Assembly (NCBI RefSeq): GCF_003610995.1 | Contig: NZ_CP032543.1 | Coordinates: 5,704,001-5,768,000 of the forward strand | Origin: Streptomyces griseus subsp. griseus | GTDB taxonomy: Bacteria; Actinomycetota; Actinomycetes; Streptomycetales; Streptomycetaceae | Length of the DNA stretch: 64,000 bases | Direction of reading: 5' to 3' | In this document: one piece after another, positions 52,448 to 59,277 of the stretch | Layout: each line of letters starts with the position of its first letter | Numbering within the stretch: the stretch's first letter is position 1 | Notes under the pieces: generated by a model | What the model was told of the DNA's origin: nothing | The model's input: the letters and a program-made list of their open reading frames with translations, nothing else | Databases searched by the model: none | Program-made: the position numbers and the translations under genes

Positions 52448-53236
52448 GTGCCTCCCGCCGACGCCCCCGCGGAACCGGACGCGGTGCCTCCCCAACCGGC
52501 CGACGTGGACCCGGATCCACGCCCCGGGCCCAGGGATCCGGGCACCGCCGCCATGCCCTCCGGCACCGGCACCGAGGACACCCTCGATCTGAAGCTCACC
52601 GAGGAGCTCCTCGCCCTCGTCGGCGAGGACCGGAGCAGGGCGGCGGCAGGGCGCGACCCCGCCGCCGAGCTGCTCGGCTCCCCGGCCACCTGGCCCGGAG
52701 CGACCACCGAGGCCGGGGTGTTCCACCTGGTCCCGGTGGTCCTGGAGCGCGATCTCGCCGTCCTCAGCAGCTGGATGAACGACCCCGCCGTCGCCGCCTT
52801 CTGGGAGCTGGCCGGGCCCGAGTCCGTCACCGCCGACCATCTGAGGCCGCAGCTCGAAGGGGACGGCCGCTCCATCCCCTGCCTCGGTGTCCTCGACGGA
52901 ACGCCCATGAGCTACTGGGAGATCTACCGCGCCGACCTGGACCCGCTGGCCCGCCACTACGCCGCCCGTCTCCATGACACGGGGGTCCACCTCCTCATCG
53001 GGGGCGTGAACAACCGCGGGAGGGGCGTGGGCACCACCCTGCTCCGCGCCGTCGCCGACCTCGTCCTGGACAACCTGCCACGGTGCGGCCGGGTCGTCGC
53101 CGAGCCGGACCTGCGCAACACCCCGTCCGTATCGGCCTTCCTGAGCGCCGGATTCCGCTTCTCCGCGGAAGTGGACCTCCCCGGCAAACGTGCCGCCCTC
53201 ATGATCCGCGACCGAACGTACCGTGATCACCTGTGA
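52448..53236 (+). CDS. Siderophore-type GNAT acyltransferase (RhbD/IucB-like)
   Basis: N-acyltransferase of 262 residues. The first 75 or so residues are Pro/Asp-rich and disordered; the GNAT domain then begins at FHLVPVVLERDLAVLSSWMN. Family features are WELAGPESVTADHL, YWEIYRADLDPLARHYAARL near residue 157, GGVNNRGRGVGTTLLRAV (acyl-CoA loop) near 180 and the ending AALMIRDRTYRDHL. These match RhbD/IucB, which acetylate a hydroxylated diamine. No N-hydroxylase is encoded nearby, so the acceptor may be a plain amine or made elsewhere. Confidence 0.88.
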   Translation: MPPADAPAEPDAVPPQPADVDPDPRPGPRDPGTAAMPSGTGTEDTLDLKLTEELLALVGEDRSRAAAGRDPAAELLGSPATWPGATTEAGVFHLVPVVLERDLAVLSSWMNDPAVAAFWELAGPESVTADHLRPQLEGDGRSIPCLGVLDGTPMSYWEIYRADLDPLARHYAARLHDTGVHLLIGGVNNRGRGVGTTLLRAVADLVLDNLPRCGRVVAEPDLRNTPSVSAFLSAGFRFSAEVDLPGKRAALMIRDRTYRDHL

Positions 53237-53296
53237 ACATCGCTCCGCACCGTCCACACCGCTCGAACCCCATCGGTTCCACCCGGAGGAGTCCCC

Positions 53297-55213
53297 GTGC
53301 CGACATATCCCGCGAGCCATGATTCAGCCGACCCTCACCCCCTGCTCAGCCCCCCGGAGCTGAACCGGCGGGTCTGGGACCGGGCCGCAGCGCGGCTGCT
53401 CGCCAAGATGCTCGGCGAGTTCGCGTACGAGGAGATCATCGAGCCCGAGCGACGGCCCGGCGACGGCTGCCTCCACTCCCTGCGCCTCGACGACGGTACG
53501 GAGCTCCGCTTCTCGGCCCGCCGGGGCGTCTACGGCAGCTGGCGCGTCGACCCCGACTCGATCGAGTCCGTCCACCGGCCCGCGACCGCCCTCTCCAACG
53601 GCGCTTCCCCGCCCGCCGGTTCACCCTCGCGCAAGGTGTCCTCCAACGGCTCCTCCGACGGGACCCGCCCGTTCCGCGACCCGCTGCGGTTCCTCGCCGG
53701 CGCAAGGGGCCTCCTCGGACTCGACGGCGCCACCCTCGGCCACCTCATCCGGGAGCTGACCCTCACGCTCTCCGCCGACGCCCGCCTCGACCACACCGCC
53801 CTCACCGCGGCCCAGCTCGCCGAGGTCGGCTACGCCGAGCTCGAAGGCCACCAGACCGGCCACCCCTGGCTGGTGGCGAGCAAGGGACGGCTCGGCTTCT
53901 CCGCCGCCGACGCGGCCCACTTCACGCCCGAGACCCGCAGCCCCCTCCAGCTGCCGTGGATCGCCGTGAGCACCCGCATCGCGCAGTACCGGGGGGTGGG
54001 CCGCCTCACCACCCCCGAGCACCTCTACGCCGAAGAGCTCGACCCCTCCGTCCGCGCCTCGTTCGCCGCCGAACTGCACGCGCGGGGCCTGGACCCCGAG
54101 AGCTATCTCTACCTTCCCGTACACCCCTGGCAGTGGGACGAATGGATCGTTCCGCTCTTCGCCCCCGCCATCGCCGACGGGGACGTCGTGGCCCTGCACA
54201 CCGACGGCGACGCGCGCCTCGCGCAGCAGTCCGTGCGCACGTTCGCCAACGTCGGCCGGCCCGACCGGCACACGGTGAAGCTGCCGCTCTCCATCCTCAA
54301 CACCCTGGTCTGGCGCGGCCTTCCGACCGAGCGGACCCTCGCCGCCCCCGCTGTCACCGCCTGGGTCCAGGGTCTGTGCGAGGCCGACCCGTTCCTCCGC
54401 GACACCTGCCGGGTCATCCTCCTCGGCGAGGTCGCATCCGTCGCCGTGGAGCACCCGCTCTACGACCACCTCCCCGAAGCCCCGTACCAGTACAAGGAAA
54501 TCCTCGGCGCGATCTGGCGGGAGCCCCTGCCGCCCCGCCTCGCACCCGGTGAACGCGCCCGCACACTGGCCTCCCTCCTCCATACGGATCCGGCCGGCCG
54601 CGCGTTCACCGCCGAACTCGTGGAGCGCTCCGGGCTCGCCCCGGCCGCCTGGCTCACCCGCCTCTTCGCCGCCCTGCTGCCGCCGCTCCTGCACTTCCTC
54701 TACCGCTACGGCACGGTCTTCTCCCCGCACGGCGAGAACGCCATCGTCGTCTTCGACCAGAACGACGTGCCCGTACGCCTCGCGATCAAGGACTTCGTCG
54801 ACGACGTCAACATCAGCGCCCACCCGCTGCCGGAGCACGACACCATGCCCGATGAGGTGCGTACGGTCCTGCTCACCGAGGAGCCGTCCTTCCTCACCCA
54901 GTTCATCCACTCCGGCCTCTTCGTGGGCGTCTTCCGCTATCTGTCCCCGCTCTGCGAGGAGCAGCTGGGGGTGAGCGAGGACGAGTTCTGGTCACTCGTC
55001 CGGGCGGAGATCGTCCGCCACCACGCCCGCTTCCCGGAACTCAAGGAGCGGTTCGAGCTGTTCGACATGCTCACCCCCGAGATCGAACGGCTCTGTCTCA
55101 ACCGGAACCGGCTGCATGTGGACGGCTACCGGGACCGCTCCAGCCGCCCGCACGCGGCGATCCACGGCACCGTTCCCAACCCGCTGCACCCCGCCGCCCG
55201 GATCCGGGAGTGA
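53297..55213 (+). CDS. IucA/IucC-family NIS siderophore synthetase 2
   Basis: Second synthetase, 638 residues, the IucC/RhbF position. Key blocks are GHQTGHPWLVASKGRLGFS near residue 185, LPVHPWQWDEW near 274, KLPLSILNTLVWRGLPTER near 326, HGENAIVVFDQNDVP near 478 and IKDFVDDVNIS near 496. GTG 53297 has GGAGGAG upstream. Two distinct synthetases indicate a product with two amide or ester bonds to a central carboxylate. It ends 6 bases before the dinG promoter motif, so the operon stops here. Confidence 0.92.
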   Translation: MPTYPASHDSADPHPLLSPPELNRRVWDRAAARLLAKMLGEFAYEEIIEPERRPGDGCLHSLRLDDGTELRFSARRGVYGSWRVDPDSIESVHRPATALSNGASPPAGSPSRKVSSNGSSDGTRPFRDPLRFLAGARGLLGLDGATLGHLIRELTLTLSADARLDHTALTAAQLAEVGYAELEGHQTGHPWLVASKGRLGFSAADAAHFTPETRSPLQLPWIAVSTRIAQYRGVGRLTTPEHLYAEELDPSVRASFAAELHARGLDPESYLYLPVHPWQWDEWIVPLFAPAIADGDVVALHTDGDARLAQQSVRTFANVGRPDRHTVKLPLSILNTLVWRGLPTERTLAAPAVTAWVQGLCEADPFLRDTCRVILLGEVASVAVEHPLYDHLPEAPYQYKEILGAIWREPLPPRLAPGERARTLASLLHTDPAGRAFTAELVERSGLAPAAWLTRLFAALLPPLLHFLYRYGTVFSPHGENAIVVFDQNDVPVRLAIKDFVDDVNISAHPLPEHDTMPDEVRTVLLTEEPSFLTQFIHSGLFVGVFRYLSPLCEEQLGVSEDEFWSLVRAEIVRHHARFPELKERFELFDMLTPEIERLCLNRNRLHVDGYRDRSSRPHAAIHGTVPNPLHPAARIRE

Positions 55214-55219
55214 CCGCCG

Positions 55220-55242
55220 TTGTCAGTGGTGCGCCGTAGGGT
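55220..55242 (+). promoter_or_regulatory. RecA-NDp promoter of dinG
   Basis: TTGTCAGTG (55220-55228), 8 bases, then TAGGGT (55237-55242): a perfect match to the LexA-independent damage promoter. Only 9 bases separate it from the dinG ATG, so the message is leaderless or has a 2-3 base leader. Confidence 0.92.
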
Positions 55243-55251
55243 GGTCGGGCT

Positions 55252-57222
55252 ATGACGAAGCCATCCCTCCCCGAGCTCCTGCACGCCGCCGTCACCGCCG
55301 TCGGCGGTACGGAGCGCCCCGGCCAGGCCGCCATGGCCGAGGCCGTCGCCGAGGCGGTCGACGACCAATCCCATCTGCTCGTCCAGGCCGGCACCGGCAC
55401 CGGCAAGTCCCTCGGCTATCTGGTGCCCGCGCTGGCGCACGGGGAGCGGGTCGTCGTGGCCACGGCCACCCTCGCCCTCCAGCGCCAGCTGGTGGAGCGG
55501 GACCTGCCGCGCACGGTGGAGGCCCTGCACCCGCTGCTGCGCCGCCGCCCGCAGTACGCGATGCTCAAGGGCCGGTCGAACTACCTCTGCCTGCACCGGC
55601 TCCACGAAGGGGCCCCCCAGGACGAGGAGGAGGGGCTCTTCGACCAGTTCGAGGCGGCGGCACCCTCCAGCAAGCTGGGCCAGGACCTGCTGCGGCTGCG
55701 GGACTGGTCGGACGAGACGGAGACCGGCGACCGCGACGACCTCACCCCCGGCGTCTCCGACCGGGCCTGGGCGCAGATCTCGGTCTCCTCGCGCGAGTGC
55801 CTGGGCGCGACGAAGTGCGCGTACGGCGCCGAGTGCTTCGCCGAGGCGGCCCGTGAGCGCGCCAAGCTCGCCGATGTGGTCGTCACCAACCACGCCCTGC
55901 TCGCGATCGACGCCATCGAGGGCGCCCCGGTGCTGCCCTCGCACGAGGTGCTGATCGTGGACGAGGCGCACGAGCTGGTCTCCCGGGTGACCGGGGTCGC
56001 CACCGGCGAGCTGACCCCGGCGCAGGTCAACCGGGCGGTCCGGCGGGCGGCGAAGCTGGTCAACGAGAAGGCCGCCGACGCGCTCCAGACCGCCGCCGAG
56101 GGGTTCGAGCGCGTGATGGAGCTGGCGCTCCCGGGACGCCTCGAGGAGGTCCCCGAGGATCTGGGGTACGCGCTGATGGCGCTGCGCGACGCGGCCCGTA
56201 CGGTGATCTCCGCGATGGGCGCCACCCGCGACAAGTCGGTCCAGGACGAGGACGCGGTCCGTAAGCAGGCCCTGGCCTCGGTCGAGTCGATCCACGGGGT
56301 CGCCGAGCGCATCACCCAGGGCTCGGAGTACGACGTCGTCTGGTACGAGCAGCACGACCGGTTCGGCGCCTCGGTGCGGGTGGCCCCGCTCTCCGTCTCC
56401 GGGCTGCTGCGCGAGAAGCTCTTCACCGAGCGCTCCGTGGTCCTGACCTCGGCCACGCTGAAGCTCGGCGGGGACTTCAACGGGGTGGGAGCCTCCCTGG
56501 GGCTCGCCCCCGAGGGCACCGCCAGCGACGACGTCCCGCAGTGGAAGGGACTGGACGTCGGCTCCCCGTTCGACTACCCGAAGCAGGGCATCCTCTATGT
56601 CGCCCGGCATCTGAACACCCCGGGCCGCGAGGGCTCCCGTACGGACATGCTGGACGAGCTCGCCGAGCTGGTGGAGGCGGCGGGCGGCCGCACGCTGGGG
56701 CTGTTCTCCTCCATGCGCGGGGCCAAGGCGGCCGCCGAGGAGCTGCGGGGAAGGCTGGACAAGCCGATCCTGCTCCAGGGCGAGGAGACCCTCGGCGAGC
56801 TGATCAAGAACTTCGCCGCCGACCCGGAGACCTGCCTCTTCGGCACGCTCTCGCTCTGGCAGGGCGTGGACGTGCCGGGGCCGAGCTGTCAGCTGGTGGT
56901 CATGGACCGGATCCCGTTCCCCCGGCCCGACGACCCGCTGATGAGCGCACGCCAGAAGGCGGTCGAGGAGGCCGGCGGCAACGGGTTCATGGCGGTGGCC
57001 GCGACGCACTCCGCGCTGCTGATGGCCCAGGGCGCGGGCCGGCTGGTCCGGGCCATGGGGGACAAGGGCGTGGTCGCCGTGCTGGACCCGCGCCTGGCCA
57101 ATGCGCGGTACGGCAGCTATCTGCGCGCCTCGATGCCGGACTTCTGGTACACGACGGACCGCAACCAGGCCCGCCGCTCGCTGGCCGCGATCGACGCCCT
57201 GGCCAAGGCGGACGGCAAGTAG
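55252..57222 (+). CDS. dinG: DinG/XPD-like iron-sulfur DNA helicase
   Basis: Damage-inducible 5'-3' superfamily 2 helicase of 656 residues. Walker A AGTGTGKS is at residues 46-53 and the DEAH box near 237. Four cysteines at 113, 183, 189 and 195 have the spacing of the [4Fe-4S] cluster of DinG/XPD helicases. C-terminal motifs include GTLSLWQGVDVPG and QGAGRLVRAMGDKG. No exonuclease domain is fused. The RecA-NDp promoter and near-leaderless start indicate DNA-damage induction independent of LexA. It is convergent with lexA. Confidence 0.95.
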   Translation: MTKPSLPELLHAAVTAVGGTERPGQAAMAEAVAEAVDDQSHLLVQAGTGTGKSLGYLVPALAHGERVVVATATLALQRQLVERDLPRTVEALHPLLRRRPQYAMLKGRSNYLCLHRLHEGAPQDEEEGLFDQFEAAAPSSKLGQDLLRLRDWSDETETGDRDDLTPGVSDRAWAQISVSSRECLGATKCAYGAECFAEAARERAKLADVVVTNHALLAIDAIEGAPVLPSHEVLIVDEAHELVSRVTGVATGELTPAQVNRAVRRAAKLVNEKAADALQTAAEGFERVMELALPGRLEEVPEDLGYALMALRDAARTVISAMGATRDKSVQDEDAVRKQALASVESIHGVAERITQGSEYDVVWYEQHDRFGASVRVAPLSVSGLLREKLFTERSVVLTSATLKLGGDFNGVGASLGLAPEGTASDDVPQWKGLDVGSPFDYPKQGILYVARHLNTPGREGSRTDMLDELAELVEAAGGRTLGLFSSMRGAKAAAEELRGRLDKPILLQGEETLGELIKNFAADPETCLFGTLSLWQGVDVPGPSCQLVVMDRIPFPRPDDPLMSARQKAVEEAGGNGFMAVAATHSALLMAQGAGRLVRAMGDKGVVAVLDPRLANARYGSYLRASMPDFWYTTDRNQARRSLAAIDALAKADGK

Positions 57223-57243
57223 ACCGCCACGACGAAGCACCAC

Positions 57244-57292
57244 CACGACGAAGCCCCGGGCCCGCCGCAAGGCGTCCCGGGGCTTCGTCGTG
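57244..57292. terminator. Bidirectional terminator between dinG and lexA
   Basis: A perfect 17-bp stem (CACGACGAAGCCCCGGG / CCCGGGGCTTCGTCGTG) with a 15-base loop lies between the convergent dinG and lexA 3' ends. Confidence 0.9.
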
Positions 57293-57318
57293 TACGTGAG
57301 GTCGCCGACCGGTGCTCT

Positions 57319-58116
57319 TCACACCCGCCGCAGCACCGCCACCACCTTGCCGAGGATCGTCGCCTCGTCACCGGGGATCGGCTGGTACGCGGCGTTGTGC
57401 GGCAGCAGCCACACATGGCCGTCCTCGCGGCGGAAGCGCTTGACGGTCGCCTCGCCGTCCAGCATCGCGGCGACGATGTCCCCGTTCTCCGCGACGGGCT
57501 GGCGGCGCACGGTGACCCAGTCGCCGTCACAGATCGCCGCTTCGATCATCGAGTCACCGACGACCTTCAGGACGAACAGCTCACCGTCACCGACGAGCTG
57601 GCGCGGCAGCGGGAAGACGTCCTCGACCGACTCCTCGGCGAGGATCGGCCCACCGGCGGCGATCCGGCCCACCAGGGGAACGTACGACGCGGCGGGCTTC
57701 CCCGTCGTGTCGGTCGGCTGGGTGCTCGGCTGGTCCGATCCGCGCACCTCGTAGGCGCGCGGCCGGTGCGGGTCGCGCCGGAGGAAGCCCTTGCGCTCCA
57801 GGGCCATCAGCTGATGGGCGACGGACGACGTGCTGGACAGGCCCACCGCCTGACCGATCTCCCGCATCGACGGCGGGTACCCCCGGCGCTGCACGGAGTC
57901 GCGGATGACCTCGATGACCCGCCGCTGCCGGTCCGTGAGTCCCGAGCTGTCCGCCCTGATCCCTGGCGGCCTTCCGGGCAAGGAGCGCCCGGGCCGCGCG
58001 GGCTCGGGCCCGTCCGTGTTCGTGACTGAGTCATTCATGGCATGCACCGGCTCAAGTCGGCTCTGGGAGCGGTGGTCCCGGGCGGTGATGGTGGCACTGT
58101 CTGCGGTCGTGGTCAC
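57319..58116 (-). CDS. lexA: SOS repressor LexA
   Basis: Self-cleaving repressor of the SOS regulon, 265 residues. An actinobacterial N-terminal extension of about 55 residues precedes the winged helix-turn-helix (residues 60-125, [20 protein letters not shown]). The cleavage site is A154-G155 (RIAAGGPI) and the catalytic dyad S189 (GDSM) and K226 (ATVKRF). GTG 58116 gives the same MTTTADSAT start as other Streptomyces LexA proteins; an internal ATG at 58038 is an alternative. A canonical SOS box 62 bases upstream shows autoregulation. Confidence 0.97.
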   Translation of the reverse strand: MTTTADSATITARDHRSQSRLEPVHAMNDSVTNTDGPEPARPGRSLPGRPPGIRADSSGLTDRQRRVIEVIRDSVQRRGYPPSMREIGQAVGLSSTSSVAHQLMALERKGFLRRDPHRPRAYEVRGSDQPSTQPTDTTGKPAASYVPLVGRIAAGGPILAEESVEDVFPLPRQLVGDGELFVLKVVGDSMIEAAICDGDWVTVRRQPVAENGDIVAAMLDGEATVKRFRREDGHVWLLPHNAAYQPIPGDEATILGKVVAVLRRV

Positions 58117-58178
58117 GTCGGCCCCTCTCGAATGTTCTCCCTAGCTGGACAACGGTAGTAGCTTTCGAAAGGTTGCGC

Positions 58179-58192
58179 CAAACACACGTTCG
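58179..58192 (-). promoter_or_regulatory. LexA-binding SOS box of lexA
   Basis: On the minus strand CGAACGTGTGTTTG, which fits the actinobacterial consensus CGAACRNRYGTTYG. It lies 62 bases upstream of the lexA start. Confidence 0.9.
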
Positions 58193-58438
58193 AGTGAAAA
58201 ACGAATAAAGGGCTGCCGCGATGCTTCCCGCAGGTGTATATGAGCGCTGAGTCGAAGGCTCGTACGGGGTCTCGCGCCGCCCCGCCCCGGGGGCGTGCCC
58301 AGTCTTTCATCCCGGGTGTGCGCCCCGGGCCCCCGGCGGCTCGCGGAGCGCGCGATTCCCGTACCCTCTTCCCTGGCCCGCGCTCCCCCCTGGCACCATC
58401 CGGGGCGCGACACGCGGTAGGGCAGAAAATGCGACGGA

Positions 58439-58485
58439 ACCCTAGATCTAGTGGTTGGATCGTCCCGGCCACCCAGAAGTTGTGG
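58439..58485 (+). promoter_or_regulatory. Probable NrdR boxes of nrdR-nrdJ
   Basis: Box 1 (58439-58454, ACCCTAGATCTAGTGG) fits the NrdR pattern ACACWATATWTWGTGT at 12 of 16 positions. A second, weaker dyad CCAC-N9-GTGG lies at 58469-58485. Centres are about 31 bases apart, close to three helical turns, as known for paired NrdR boxes. Confidence 0.7.
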
Positions 58486-58599
58486 TCCTGGGTTCAACCG
58501 GCCCCGGGGCATCGCCTATGCTGGGGACTGCTTCCCAGGGGCCCGAAAGGGTCGGCCGGAGAGGCTGTTCAGTCGCGCTGTGAAGGAGGGTTGGGAGCC

Positions 58600-59112
58600 A
58601 TGCACTGCCCCTTCTGCAGGCACCCCGACAGCCGGGTCGTCGACAGTCGCACCACCGACGACGGGACGTCGATCCGCCGCCGCCGCCAGTGCCCCGACTG
58701 CACCCGCCGCTTCACCACGGTGGAGACCTGCTCGCTGATGGTCGTCAAACGCAGCGGCGTGACCGAACCTTTCAGTCGCACCAAGGTCATCTCCGGCGTC
58801 CGCAAGGCATGCCAGGGCCGGCCCGTCACGGAGGACGCCCTCGCCAAACTCGGCCAGCGGGTCGAGGAGGCGGTGCGCGCCACCGGCAGCGCCGAGCTGA
58901 CCACCCACGACGTGGGTCTGGCCATACTCGGCCCCCTGCAGGAACTCGACCTCGTCGCGTACCTGCGCTTCGCGTCCGTCTACCGGGCGTTCGATTCCCT
59001 GGAAGACTTCGAGGCCGCCATCGTGGAATTGCGCGCGCAGCGGCCCACCGCAGAGGACTGCGGGAGCGGCGAGACCCTTGAGGTCCCCGCACCCGCCATT
59101 GCCGCCGACTGA
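58600..59112 (+). CDS. nrdR: Ribonucleotide reductase repressor NrdR
   Basis: Nucleotide-sensing repressor of ribonucleotide reductase genes, 170 residues. The N-terminal zinc ribbon has C3, C6, C31 and C34. The ATP-cone domain (residues about 46-136) carries [20 protein letters not shown] and [15 protein letters not shown]. It precedes nrdJ by 165 bases on the same strand and probably represses both through the boxes upstream. ATG 58600 fixes the conserved MHCPFC start. Confidence 0.97.
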   Translation: MHCPFCRHPDSRVVDSRTTDDGTSIRRRRQCPDCTRRFTTVETCSLMVVKRSGVTEPFSRTKVISGVRKACQGRPVTEDALAKLGQRVEEAVRATGSAELTTHDVGLAILGPLQELDLVAYLRFASVYRAFDSLEDFEAAIVELRAQRPTAEDCGSGETLEVPAPAIAAD

Positions 59113-59277
59113 GCGGTACCTGCCCGTCACCGTCCGGAGTCATGTCCTCCGGCCGGTGACCGGGCGATTCAGAACCTGTTCCCGCGGCCCGACGTGGCCC
59201 GTGGGACGACGGACACACACTGTGCCTGGGAAGAACTGGGCACTTCAGGGCGTTTTTGCCCATATATGGGAGGCGGC

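Larger units (their letters stand above)
58117..58599. other. Divergent control region between lexA and nrdR
   Basis: These 483 bases contain the lexA SOS box, a second partial element (CGAATGTTCT) just before lexA, and the nrdR-proximal NrdR boxes. The middle (58230-58430) shows no gene or clear motif. I found no cobalamin (B12) riboswitch boxes. The nrdR ribosome site GAAGGAGGG is at 58582-58590. Confidence 0.6.

Noticed and set aside
58117..58599. Cobalamin riboswitch ahead of nrdR-nrdJ
   Set aside because: No B12-box-like conserved segment or matching pairing could be found; NrdR boxes explain the region better.
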